This document shows, piece by piece, positions 51,250-60,267 of a DNA stretch of 64,000 nt. The notes beneath the pieces are model-generated. The model was not told where the DNA came from. It ran no database searches and saw nothing but the letters and a program-made list of their open reading frames with translations. How positions within the stretch are numbered: position 1 is the stretch's first letter; every line of letters begins with the position of its first letter. The position numbers and the translations under genes are program-made. Source of the DNA: an uncultured Mucilaginibacter sp. (GTDB lineage Bacteria; Bacteroidota; Bacteroidia; Sphingobacteriales; Sphingobacteriaceae); contig CAIPFE010000059.1 in assembly GCA_903864275.1 (NCBI GenBank), positions 62,001-126,000 on the forward strand, written 5' to 3'.

Positions 51250-53502
51250 ATGAAATTTCAATACTTGCGGGTTAAATTCATTTTTACATTCGCCTTATGC
51301 TGCTTGTTGTCGTTCGGGCTTAAGGCGCAGACCAAACAGCAATACGCCAGTTTGGAGGATGCCTTAAGAACGGGCGGCAGCCTTTATGGAAACCCGGGCC
51401 CGCAAAGCGTTAACTGGACCAATGAGGGGAACAAATACTCTTTTATCAATAATGACGAGATCCGCTCTATGGATCCCAAAACACAGCAGGACGAATTGGT
51501 ATTCACCAATAAAGGCATCACATTTCCGGGAAGCGCCAAGGCGTTTGAATATGAATCCTTCCAATGGTCGCACGATTCAAAACACCTTGTTTTTAAAACT
51601 AATTTCAGGCCGATCTACCGTAATTCGGGAATAGCCGATTATTTTATTTACGATCTCGGCAATAAACAACTAACCCAGGCCGCTAAGGACGCCCGTACTG
51701 CGGAATTGTCGCCCGACGGTTCTATGGTAGGCATTGAGCGTAAAGGCAACATGTTTGTTTACAATTTTGCGAGCGGTAAGGAACAACAACTTACCAACGA
51801 TTCAACCAGTGACAACGGCACCTTTAACGGCCATTATGACTGGGTTTATGAAGAAGAGTTTGGCCAGGGGCAGGCATGGAACTGGAGCAAGGATAGTAAA
51901 TACATCGCTTTCTGGCAGTTTGATGAGCGCCAGGTGCCCGATTTCCAGATGACCAATTATAGCGGGATGCATGCCAACGAAATCCACATACCCATACCGC
52001 AGGTGGGCGATCCCAACCCTTCGGTGAAAATTGGCGTGGTGGATGTAACGTCAGGCAAAAAAATTTGGCTTACGCCCGATGAGACGGGCGATTTTTATAT
52101 CCCCCGTATCTACTGGACAAGCAATCCCGATGTTTTGGCCCTGATGACACTTAACCGTGCGCAAAACCACATGAAGCTTTACTTTTTTAATGTAAAAACA
52201 GGCGAGCATCATGTAGTACTTGAAGAACAGAACACCACCTGGGTGGCCATTTTTAATTTCTATACCAACGTGAACGACATGGTTTATTTTCCCGAAAAAT
52301 CAAAGGAGTTTTTCTGGGTGTCCGACCGTTCCGGGTATTATCATATCTATCGTTACAGCTACGATGGCAAGCTCATCAACCAGGTAACAAAAGGCGACTG
52401 GGACATGATAAAGGTATCCGGCATTAACCCCGAAACAAAAAGGATATACTATTTATCCGCAGAAGACGGCGGCCTGGAACAGCAGTTCTATTCCATCAAA
52501 TTTGACGGGAGCGATAAAACAAAATTGTCGACGGTGGCAGGGTTTCATGATATCAATATGTCGCCTAATACAAGGTATTACCTTGATTCGTACAGCAATG
52601 TGAGTACGCCTCTGCATGTAGGCCTGTGCGATGACCATGGCAAAGTTTTAAAAATGCTGGAAGAGAATAAACCGGTAAGTGAGTTTACAAAAACCCACGC
52701 TTATTCAACAACTGAGCATTTTAAGTTTAAAACTACCGATGGCGTAAGTTTGGATGGCTATATCATCAAACCATTCAATTTCGATCCCACCAAAAAATAC
52801 CCCGTAGTGATGACGGTTTATGGCGGCCCGGAATCGCACGATGTATTTAACAGTTTTTCGACCGATATATGGCAGCAATGGCTGGCACAGAGCGGGTACA
52901 TAGTAGCCGACGTAAATAACCGCGGCATAGCCAATTATGGCAGCGCTTTTGAGAAAGTAGTTTACAAGCAATTGGGTAAATGGGAAAGCAATGATTTCGT
53001 GGAAACCGCCAATTACCTCGCCAAAATGCCTTTTGTAGATGCCGGTAAAATGGCCATAATGGGCACCAGCTATGGCGGTTACAGCACTACTTATACGCTG
53101 CTTACACACCCCGGCGTATTTAAGGTAGGCATTGCCAATTCCCCGGTTGCCGACTGGCGTTTGTATGACGATATTTATACCGAGCGTTATATGGCACCTT
53201 TAAAGGACAATGAAGAAGGCTACAAAAACAGCTCGGATATTACCCATGCCGCCAACCTGAAAGACCATTTGTTATTAATCCACTCCATGAGTGATGATAA
53301 TGTACACCCCTCAAATACCATGCAATTACTTACCGCTTTAACCAATGCCGGTAAAGATGCCGAACTGCGCATTTACCCGCCCGGCGCGCATGGGGCTGTA
53401 TATAACTGGCAAAGCTATGTCCTGGCATCAGATGTTAGCTTCCAGTTTTTGGAACGGTATTTAAAAGGGAATGATGATCTGCCGAATGTGAATGCTAAAT
53501 GA
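51250..53502 (+). CDS. Dipeptidyl-peptidase IV-like S9 family serine peptidase
   Basis: 750 residues, signal peptide about 1-27, then a beta-propeller (DPP-IV N domain; DWVYEEEFGQGQAWNWSKDSKYIAFWQFDE) and a C-terminal alpha/beta hydrolase domain. Catalytic Ser607 is in GTSYGGYS, Asp682/683 in SDDNVHP and His714 in GAHGA. The Glu pair in the propeller (YEEEFG) that binds the substrate N-terminus is present. It should release X-Pro or X-Ala dipeptides in the periplasm or outside. It is monocistronic as far as seen and ends against a GATTTCGG repeat. Confidence 0.93.
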   Translation: MKFQYLRVKFIFTFALCCLLSFGLKAQTKQQYASLEDALRTGGSLYGNPGPQSVNWTNEGNKYSFINNDEIRSMDPKTQQDELVFTNKGITFPGSAKAFEYESFQWSHDSKHLVFKTNFRPIYRNSGIADYFIYDLGNKQLTQAAKDARTAELSPDGSMVGIERKGNMFVYNFASGKEQQLTNDSTSDNGTFNGHYDWVYEEEFGQGQAWNWSKDSKYIAFWQFDERQVPDFQMTNYSGMHANEIHIPIPQVGDPNPSVKIGVVDVTSGKKIWLTPDETGDFYIPRIYWTSNPDVLALMTLNRAQNHMKLYFFNVKTGEHHVVLEEQNTTWVAIFNFYTNVNDMVYFPEKSKEFFWVSDRSGYYHIYRYSYDGKLINQVTKGDWDMIKVSGINPETKRIYYLSAEDGGLEQQFYSIKFDGSDKTKLSTVAGFHDINMSPNTRYYLDSYSNVSTPLHVGLCDDHGKVLKMLEENKPVSEFTKTHAYSTTEHFKFKTTDGVSLDGYIIKPFNFDPTKKYPVVMTVYGGPESHDVFNSFSTDIWQQWLAQSGYIVADVNNRGIANYGSAFEKVVYKQLGKWESNDFVETANYLAKMPFVDAGKMAIMGTSYGGYSTTYTLLTHPGVFKVGIANSPVADWRLYDDIYTERYMAPLKDNEEGYKNSSDITHAANLKDHLLLIHSMSDDNVHPSNTMQLLTALTNAGKDAELRIYPPGAHGAVYNWQSYVLASDVSFQFLERYLKGNDDLPNVNAK

Positions 53503-53689
53503 TTTCGGATTTCGGATTTTCGATTTCGGATTTATTTTTTATTTAGAATTTATGATTACTTTAGATTTTTAACCCTGAAACAATCATGGACAAGCAGAAT
53601 TAAGGCGCAGAGCGCAACAATAAGTCAGAATTAAAAAAGTGAAAAAAATCTCAAAATCCGAAATAGAACATCCGAAATCCGAAATAAAA
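53501..53689. repeat. Word-repeat arms (GATTTCGGA / TCCGAAATC)
   Basis: Left arm 53501-53535 (GATTTCGGATTTCGGATTTT, CGATTTCGGATTTA) begins inside the DPP-IV-like stop codon TGA (53500-53502). Right arm 53652-53689 (AAAATCCGAAATAGAACATCCGAAATCCGAAAT) lies just upstream of higA. The 115-nt interior has no long frame. Confidence 0.82.
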
Positions 53690-53694
53690 AAGTT

Positions 53695-53994
53695 ATGTTA
53701 AAAAGAGGGCTGCCCCCGTCACATCCTGGCGAGATATTGAAAGAAATGTTTATTATCGAGCGCAATTTAACTATTACCGAAGTAGCTAAAGGGTTAAATA
53801 TGGCAAGGGCTAACTTGTCATCGGTGATCAATGGTCATTTGGGTATCAGCCCGGAACTCGCCGTTAAACTGTCCGAAGCGTTTGGAAATACAACGCAGTT
53901 TTGGGTGAATTTGCAGAATAATTTCGAATTGTGGCATGCTGAAAGGAAAATAGATAGAACGTCTATTCGCCATTTTGATAAGATGGCAGTGTAG
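53695..53994 (+). CDS. HigA-like antitoxin, XRE family (orphan)
   Basis: 99 residues: an N-terminal HigA signature (PPSHPGEILKEMFI), a helix-turn-helix (LTITEVAKGLNMARANLSSVINGHLGIS) and LAVKLSEAFGNTTQFWVNLQNNFELW. HigA represses its operon and neutralises HigB, which is normally coded just upstream. Only 192 nt lie between the preceding gene and this one, much of it repeat arms, and no HigB-size frame is seen on either side. So this is an orphan regulator or the surviving half of a module. Confidence 0.86.
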   Translation: MLKRGLPPSHPGEILKEMFIIERNLTITEVAKGLNMARANLSSVINGHLGISPELAVKLSEAFGNTTQFWVNLQNNFELWHAERKIDRTSIRHFDKMAV

Positions 53995-54055
53995 TATTTT
54001 TCGAATTTGCATCTTTAAAATTAGTTATCAACCCATCCAATTTTTCTCCACAATC

Positions 54056-54092
54056 AATCCGAAATCGAAAATCCGATCCGCCAAATGGCGGA
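54056..54092. repeat. Short repeat arm plus small hairpin upstream of dnaE
   Basis: AATCCGAAATCGAAAATCCG at 54056-54075, then the hairpin TCCGCCAAATGGCGGA at 54077-54092, immediately upstream of the dnaE promoter box. Confidence 0.6.
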
Positions 54093-54101
54093 CGAAATCA
54101 G

Positions 54102-54109
54102 TAACTTTG
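54102..54109 (+). promoter_or_regulatory. -7 promoter box for dnaE
   Basis: TAACTTTG matches TAnnTTTG. The ATG follows 28 nt later, with AAAGGAAG between as a weak Shine-Dalgarno-like sequence. Confidence 0.55.
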
Positions 54110-54137
54110 ATGTCTTCTAAAGGAAGATAAAAAAACG

Positions 54138-57100
54138 ATGCCAAATTTTTCACACTTACACGTTCATACCCAGTTTTCATTGCTCGACGGCGCTGCAGAT
54201 ATATCAAAACTATATAAAAAAGCTGCTGCGGATGGCATGAAAGCGCTTGCCATTACCGACCACGGCAATATGTTTGGCGTGTTTAAGTTTGTGGCCGAAG
54301 CGGGGAAACACGGCATAAAACCGATTGTCGGCTGTGAATTTTACGTGGTGGATGACCGGCATAAAAAACAGTTCACCAAGGAGAAAAAAGATAAAAGGTA
54401 CCACCAGCTGATGCTGGCAAAAAATCCCGAAGGCTATAGAAACCTGGTCAAGCTTTGCTCGCTGGGCTATATGGAGGGCATGTACAGCAAATGGCCGCGC
54501 ATCGATAAAGAACTGATCTTAAAATACCACAAAGGCCTTATTGCCACCACCTGCTGTTTGGGTGCATCGGTACCGCAGGCTATTTTAAGCAAGGGCGAGG
54601 CTGAGGCCGAAGAAGAATTTAAATGGTGGCTCGACCTGTTTGGCGAGGACTACTACATTGAAATGCAGCGCCATGATATCCCCGAGCAAAATACGGTGAA
54701 CGAGGTACTGGTAAAGTTTGCCAAAAAGCACAATGTAAAGGTGATCTGCTCCAATGATTCGCATTATGTGGATCAGCAGGACTCCAACGCCCATGATATT
54801 TTGCTTTGCGTAAACACCGGCGATATGCAAAGCACGCCCATCGCTACGGACGAAGAAGGCGGCAAAGGCTACCGTTTCGGGTTCCCTAACGACCAGTTTT
54901 ATTTTAAGACGCAGGCCGAAATGGGTAAGCTGTTCGAGGATATCCCTGAATCATTAGATAACACCAATGAGATAGTTGATAAGGTTGAAGTATTAAAACT
55001 AAAAAGGGATATTTTGCTGCCCAACTTTGTTATCCCGCCTGAATTCAACATCCACAGCACACCGGATGCCGATACGCTAAACCAATGGGAATATTTAAAA
55101 CATTTAACCTATACAGGTGCGAAAGAGCGTTATATTGATATTACGCCCGACGTTGAAGAGCGCATCGAATTCGAGCTGTTTACTATCCGTACCATGGGCT
55201 TTGCTGGTTACTTTTTAATTGTGGCTGACTTTATAAAGCATGGCCGTAATATCGGCGTGTTTATAGGCCCCGGCCGTGGCTCGGCGGCAGGGTCAGTAGT
55301 AGCTTACTGTACCGGCATCACCAATATCGATCCTTTAAAATACAACCTGCTGTTCGAAAGGTTCCTTAACCCCGACCGTAAGTCGATGCCCGATATTGAT
55401 ACGGACTTTGACGATGCAGGTCGCCAGAAAGTGATCGATTACGTGGTGGAGAAATATGGTAAAAACCAGGTAGCGCAGATCATTACCTATGGCTCTATGG
55501 CTGCGCGAACCAGCATACAGGATGTTGGGCGTGTACTGGATATGCCGCTGTCCGAGATGAACGCCATCAAAAAGCTTGTTCCGGATACTTTGGGAATCAC
55601 CCTTAAAGACGCTATTGAACAGGTACCCGAACTAAAGGAAATATTAAAAGGCAATGACCTTCGCGCACAGGTTTTACGGGAGGCTGAGAAGCTGGAAGGA
55701 TCGGTGCGTAATACAGGAGTACACGCTGCGGGTATCATCATCGCTCCTTATGATTTGACGGATATTGTACCCGTCGCTGTCGCAAAAGACTCCGAACTGC
55801 TGGTTACCCAATATGACGGCCGTGTTATTGAAGATGCCGGAGTTATCAAAATGGACTTCCTGGGTTTAAAAACGCTCACTATCCTGAAAGATGCTTTGCG
55901 CCTCATCAAGCAAAACCACGATGTAACCATTGATATCGATACGATAGCGCTGGATGATGTGAAAACCTTTGAGCTTTACCAGCGCGGCGATACCAACGGT
56001 ACGTTCCAGTTTGAAAGTGACGGGATGCAAATGTACCTGCGCGATCTGAAACCCGATAAATTTGAGGATTTGATCGCCATGAATGCCCTGTACCGGCCAG
56101 GCCCGATAGAGTATATCCCCAGCTTTATCCGGCGAAAGAACGGGCAGGAGCCCGTTGCCTTTGACCTGGCCGATATGGAAGAATACCTGGGCGAAACCTA
56201 CGGAATTACTGTTTACCAGGAACAGGTGATGCTTTTATCGCAAAAGCTGGCCGGTTTCAGCAAAGGCGATGCCGACGTTTTGCGCAAGGCCATGGGTAAA
56301 AAGCAGATAGAAGTGTTGAATAAAATGGAGGCCCAGTTTATGGACGGCGCTGCCGCGAAGGGCCACCCTAAAGATAAGCTCACCAAAATATGGAACGACT
56401 GGAAGGCCTTCGCCCAGTATGCCTTTAATAAATCGCACTCCACCTGTTATGCCTTTGTGGCCTATCAAACTGCCTATTTAAAGGCACATTACCCGTCCGA
56501 ATATATGGCCGCGGTTTTAAACAACCAGAATAACATGGAAAAGATCACCTTTTTTATGGAAGAATGCCGCAGGATGGGCGTGCAGGTTTTAGGGCCTGAT
56601 ATTAATGAATCCGACATGGCCTTTGCCGTTAATAGTAAGGGCCAGATACGTTTCGGGCTTACCGGTGTGAAAGGGGTTGGCGATAAAGCCGTGGAAAGTA
56701 TTATTGAAGAACGCAAGGAGCGCGGCCCTTATAAATCGGTTTATGATTTTGCACAACGCTCCAATACGCGCAGCGTTAACCGTAAATCGTACGAAAACCT
56801 GGTTTATGGTGGCGGTTTTGATGAGTTTGGATTAAAACGTTCCCAATTTTTTGCCAAAACGGATAATGGCGTATTAACAGGTGTTGAACGTTTGATAAAA
56901 TATGCCAACGATTACCAGAATGTGCAAAATAGCTCGCAGTCGTCGTTGTTCGGGGGAGGCGCGGTAAATTCATATATCCCCGAGCCGGCCATGCCTGAAG
57001 CCGAGGAATGGCCGCTGATAGAAAAATTAAAGTACGAGAAGGACGTGATCGGCATGTATTTAACCGGCCACCCGCTTGATAATTATAAAGTTGAACTGGA

Positions 57101-57725
57101 AAGGTTTTGCAATACCAGCATCAGCGACCTTAAAAACATGCAAAAAGCGCGTTCCGGCGAGGGTGGCGACGAGATCATGGCGTCATTTAACCAATTACGA
57201 AAAAGGGGCGAGATATGCGTAGGCGGCCTTGTTTCCAACGTGCAGCATAAAATGACCAAAAACGGCAAGCCATTTGGCACATTTGTGTTGGAGGACTATA
57301 ATGAATCGTATGAGTTTGCCCTGTTTGGTGATGATTATGTAAAATTCCGCAACCTGATGATGGACGGCTATTTCCTGCACCTAAAAGGCATTATTGAAGA
57401 AAAATTCAGGCAAAAAGACAACTGGGACATGCGGATATTAACCATGAGCCTGCTATCCGAAATGCGCGATAAACTGACCAAATCGCTAACTGTTTGCCTT
57501 GATTTAAACACCCTTAACAGCCAGCTTCTGGATAATATACAGGAACTGATCAATACCAATAACCAGCGCTACCCGGTTAAAAACTGCACCCTTCGTTTCA
57601 TGGTGAAAGACCGTGATGAAGCTATGTTGGTTGAGCTCCCCTCAAAAACCTTCAAAGTAAACCCAAGCGACGATTTGATGGCTGAGATCTTTAGTTTGAC
57701 TAATGCGCAGGCGGTGCTGAATTAG
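54138..57725 (+). CDS. dnaE: DNA polymerase III alpha subunit
   Basis: Replicative polymerase, 1195 residues. N-terminal PHP domain (HLHVHTQFSLLDGAADI), then the polymerase palm with PDIDTDFDD (Asp419, Asp421, Asp423), the thumb/fingers (RPGPIEYIPSFIRRKNG; KSHSTCYAFVAYQTAYLKAHYPSEY) and a C-terminal OB-fold region (GGLVSNVQHKMTKNGKPFGTFVLEDYNESYEFALFG). The PHP opening HLHVHTQ keeps its histidines. There is no exonuclease insertion, so this is DnaE, not PolC. Followed by a MITE-like element. Confidence 0.97.
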   Translation: MPNFSHLHVHTQFSLLDGAADISKLYKKAAADGMKALAITDHGNMFGVFKFVAEAGKHGIKPIVGCEFYVVDDRHKKQFTKEKKDKRYHQLMLAKNPEGYRNLVKLCSLGYMEGMYSKWPRIDKELILKYHKGLIATTCCLGASVPQAILSKGEAEAEEEFKWWLDLFGEDYYIEMQRHDIPEQNTVNEVLVKFAKKHNVKVICSNDSHYVDQQDSNAHDILLCVNTGDMQSTPIATDEEGGKGYRFGFPNDQFYFKTQAEMGKLFEDIPESLDNTNEIVDKVEVLKLKRDILLPNFVIPPEFNIHSTPDADTLNQWEYLKHLTYTGAKERYIDITPDVEERIEFELFTIRTMGFAGYFLIVADFIKHGRNIGVFIGPGRGSAAGSVVAYCTGITNIDPLKYNLLFERFLNPDRKSMPDIDTDFDDAGRQKVIDYVVEKYGKNQVAQIITYGSMAARTSIQDVGRVLDMPLSEMNAIKKLVPDTLGITLKDAIEQVPELKEILKGNDLRAQVLREAEKLEGSVRNTGVHAAGIIIAPYDLTDIVPVAVAKDSELLVTQYDGRVIEDAGVIKMDFLGLKTLTILKDALRLIKQNHDVTIDIDTIALDDVKTFELYQRGDTNGTFQFESDGMQMYLRDLKPDKFEDLIAMNALYRPGPIEYIPSFIRRKNGQEPVAFDLADMEEYLGETYGITVYQEQVMLLSQKLAGFSKGDADVLRKAMGKKQIEVLNKMEAQFMDGAAAKGHPKDKLTKIWNDWKAFAQYAFNKSHSTCYAFVAYQTAYLKAHYPSEYMAAVLNNQNNMEKITFFMEECRRMGVQVLGPDINESDMAFAVNSKGQIRFGLTGVKGVGDKAVESIIEERKERGPYKSVYDFAQRSNTRSVNRKSYENLVYGGGFDEFGLKRSQFFAKTDNGVLTGVERLIKYANDYQNVQNSSQSSLFGGGAVNSYIPEPAMPEAEEWPLIEKLKYEKDVIGMYLTGHPLDNYKVELERFCNTSISDLKNMQKARSGEGGDEIMASFNQLRKRGEICVGGLVSNVQHKMTKNGKPFGTFVLEDYNESYEFALFGDDYVKFRNLMMDGYFLHLKGIIEEKFRQKDNWDMRILTMSLLSEMRDKLTKSLTVCLDLNTLNSQLLDNIQELINTNNQRYPVKNCTLRFMVKDRDEAMLVELPSKTFKVNPSDDLMAEIFSLTNAQAVLN

Positions 57726-57746
57726 TCGATTTGAAAATGCCTAAGT

Positions 57747-57849
57747 TGTCATTGCGAGGAGGAACGACGAAGCAATCTCCTCGCCATGTATATATGCTGC
57801 CAGTCGAAGGCAGCATTGCTTCTCCACCCGCGGACGAATCGTAATGGCA
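57747..57849. mobile_element. MITE-like hairpin (GTCATTGCGAGGA family)
   Basis: Opens TGTCATTGCGAGGAGG and closes CGTAATGGCA, imperfect inverted ends. Inside are GAAGCAAT (57769) and ATTGCTTC (57814), and a tight stem TGCTGCC-AGTCGAA-GGCAGCA at about 57795-57815. Elements with GTCATTGCGAGGA...GAAGCAATCTC occur in many bacteria. No transposase is near. Confidence 0.6.
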
Positions 57850-57881
57850 TGGTATAGAGATCTGTTCAAGTTAACAGGGTT

Positions 57882-58637
57882 TTAAAATTGACTTGAGGAG
57901 TTATGAAGCGGATCAGGGCCTGCAAAGCCACTTTTCTCAAACTTTTTAAAACATTCCTTTATATAAACCTCCATTTCATAATCCGTTGCCTTTAAAACAA
58001 ATTGATAAGCAGGGCGGTATTGTGTTAAAAAAACAGATAGTGTATCGCCACTCAATCCTGTGACCCGGCTTACAATACCTTTGTTAAAATGCTCATCCAC
58101 ATATTGTTCATGCTCATCCCTGATGAGTATTTTGTTAAACTTATATTCCGGTGTGCTTTTTTTGGTTAACGCGGCAATTAATATAAGCGGGTTTATGGAG
58201 ATCAGGTCACCCGGTTGTTTGTTGGAGTTGCCGGTAAAGGCGTCCATAACCGTTGGGCCTTTATAATTAAATTGTTTGGCGTAGGCGATGCGGTTTTCAA
58301 TGGAATCTTTTTTAAAATCCCTGTCGCCGCGTATAGTAACAGTGTTAAGAGATATTACGGATGGCTCCAATTCAATACGTAAAACAGTGGCAATCTTGCT
58401 TACGGCGACGGTATAAGTTTTATAGGAAAAATGGGTAATCTTAAGACTATCGCTTGAAGCGGCAACATCTATCTCGAAGCCGCCTGATAAATTGGTGTAG
58501 GTTTTTGCGCTTCCAGCGCTTACCAAAGCGCCGCTTACTGGTTGCTTACTCGTTTTATCAATTACGAAACCGGTTACTTTTTGGCTGTAAGTGCAGGCAA
58601 AGGTGCCAAGCAATATCAGTAATAACAGGTATTTCAT
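57882..58637 (-). CDS. Secreted carboxypeptidase-D-like regulatory domain protein
   Basis: From the ATG at 58637: 251 residues, signal peptide MKYLLLLILLGTFACTYSQ, then one carboxypeptidase regulatory-like domain: KVTGFVIDKTSKQPVSGALVSAGSAKTYTNLSGGFEIDVAASSDSLKITHFSYKTYTVAV. The remainder (about 100-250) is unlike the TonB receptors that usually follow this domain, and no plug or barrel is present. The Cys at 15 could make it a lipoprotein. An in-frame start three codons upstream adds MPC only. Confidence 0.76.
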   Translation of the reverse strand: MKYLLLLILLGTFACTYSQKVTGFVIDKTSKQPVSGALVSAGSAKTYTNLSGGFEIDVAASSDSLKITHFSYKTYTVAVSKIATVLRIELEPSVISLNTVTIRGDRDFKKDSIENRIAYAKQFNYKGPTVMDAFTGNSNKQPGDLISINPLILIAALTKKSTPEYKFNKILIRDEHEQYVDEHFNKGIVSRVTGLSGDTLSVFLTQYRPAYQFVLKATDYEMEVYIKECFKKFEKSGFAGPDPLHNSSSQF

Positions 58638-58768
58638 GCAGGGCATTGTTATGGTGAATTTAGATATTCACTCAAAAATAATCATCTGCTGATACGCAGG
58701 TAATTGTTTAACAACATTTAACAACCTGGGAATACCCTCTAACATTGGACCATTCCCTGCAATATATT

Positions 58769-60013
58769 TCATTTTCCTGCCTGCAATTTTTCCAGTTTTT
58801 TCCTGGTGTCCGGGTTATCTTTAATTTTCAGGGCTTTGGTATAATATTCAATTGCTTTCGCCTTGTTTTTCTGGTGATCATAGTAATCGCCCATGCTGTC
58901 ATAAACATTGGCGTTATCCGGGTAATTTTTAATATTCAGGTTAAACGCAGCATAGGCCCGTTCGGGCAAATTATTTTGCAACAGGTAATACCCTGTCTGG
59001 TTCAACATACCTTGGGGCGGCAATACTTTATAACCCATGTGTTTGGATATATCGGCATAATGGTCGCTAAATGCTGCCTCTAAATCAATTTTGGCAGTTT
59101 TGTCGGTGAGGCTGGTTTGAAGTCCCGGCGGGAAATTATAAAAGCCGAACAAAAAGTGCAGCCCATCGTATTCAGCAATCAGAGGAACCGAGCCGTGGCT
59201 GTCATCGTTGTAGTATTTATAACTCCAATGCAGGCCATTGGCTGGATTTTGCTGTAAGATATTTTTTAGCCGCAGAATTGAACGTATATGGCCGGTTGCG
59301 CCTGATGTATCTTTTTGCACCCGCAAAGTATCCATTCCATAAGGCATGGTATTAGCAATGGCCAGGAACATATTTTTGCCTTCAAACCTTTTTTGCTTAA
59401 ATACATCAGCCGCCTGGGTTAACAATTTTCTGCTGTCCCACCACATACTCGGGTCTATGACTATATAGTCATTAAACATATCCGTATGGTTGATAATGAT
59501 GTTCATCGCTGTTAAACCGCCAAACGAGTGGCCGATCAGCATTTTATAAGGCGCGGTATGGTATGCCGAATCAATATGTGGTATTAGCTCCGTTTCTATA
59601 AAGGAGGTAAATTTTTCACCCCCGCCTGAAGTTTTAAAATCGTCCACCCGCTTACCATCCGGGTCCAACATAGCGTTCGTCGGCGTCAGGTCGCGGGTGC
59701 GGTCGGTATTAGGTATGGCTACGATAATGGCCGGAGGCACCACTGTATTACCTATAACTTCGCTTAGTTCATGCACCATGCCGGTAAAAGCTGCAAAATT
59801 CCAGTCGGCATCGAGCAGGTAAATTACCGGGTAGCGTTGTTTTGCAGCGGCATCATAACCAGCAGGCAGATAGATCCAAACAGTTCGCTCTTCATTCAGT
59901 ATTTTGGATCGAACACTATCTGTTTTGCCTATAATAACCGTGTTATTTTTAATAGTTTGTCCACTAACGGCAGTTACTGTGGCTGCCAACAGCAGCGAAA
60001 AGAAAAATTTCAT
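58769..60013 (-). CDS. Secreted esterase-like alpha/beta hydrolase with C-terminal TPR
   Basis: From MKFFFSLLLAATVTAVSGQ at 60013: 414 residues. An esterase-D-like (IroE/enterochelin-esterase) hydrolase fold: ERTVWIYLPAGYDAAAKQRYPVIYLLDADWNFAAF, nucleophile GHSFGGLTAMN, DPSMWWDSRKL and YNDDSHGSVPLIAEYDGLHF with the catalytic His. After about residue 310 comes a tail with tetratricopeptide-like units (AFNLNIKNYPDNANVYDSMGDYYDHQKNKAKAIEYYTKALKIKDN). An upstream ATG at 60043 adds MQKFNLTYPF and would place the signal peptide internally. Substrate unknown; no siderophore genes are nearby. Confidence 0.82.
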   Translation of the reverse strand: MKFFFSLLLAATVTAVSGQTIKNNTVIIGKTDSVRSKILNEERTVWIYLPAGYDAAAKQRYPVIYLLDADWNFAAFTGMVHELSEVIGNTVVPPAIIVAIPNTDRTRDLTPTNAMLDPDGKRVDDFKTSGGGEKFTSFIETELIPHIDSAYHTAPYKMLIGHSFGGLTAMNIIINHTDMFNDYIVIDPSMWWDSRKLLTQAADVFKQKRFEGKNMFLAIANTMPYGMDTLRVQKDTSGATGHIRSILRLKNILQQNPANGLHWSYKYYNDDSHGSVPLIAEYDGLHFLFGFYNFPPGLQTSLTDKTAKIDLEAAFSDHYADISKHMGYKVLPPQGMLNQTGYYLLQNNLPERAYAAFNLNIKNYPDNANVYDSMGDYYDHQKNKAKAIEYYTKALKIKDNPDTRKKLEKLQAGK

Positions 60014-60252
60014 GAATGGGTAAGTCAGGTTGAACTTTTGCATGGCATTATAATTAAGGCTTAAATTTTTTTTTAAACGTAGACAACATTAAAGGTACAA
60101 TATCAGCAAAAAATACTTGATACTACTTTTAACTTTTATGAAGATGTCTTATCATAACAAAAATATATATGGAAAGACTTAAGCTGCAACTGCAAATCTT
60201 TGGTCTTTCGGCCTTTTCTAACTTCCGGTCTTTCCGACTTTCCCAAAAAAAC

Positions 60253-60260
60253 TATCTTTG
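60253..60260 (+). promoter_or_regulatory. -7 promoter box for glyS
   Basis: TATCTTTG matches TAnnTTTG and ends seven bases before the ATG at 60268, so the start chosen for glyS is close to the probable transcript start. Confidence 0.6.
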
Positions 60261-60267
60261 CGCTATT

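Noticed and set aside
60169..60267. Longer glyS start giving MERLKLQLQIF at the N-terminus
   Set aside because: The extra stretch covers repetitive CTTTCCGG-like sequence and the promoter box. The conserved glycyl-tRNA synthetase start MSKSTDELFKN is at 60268.
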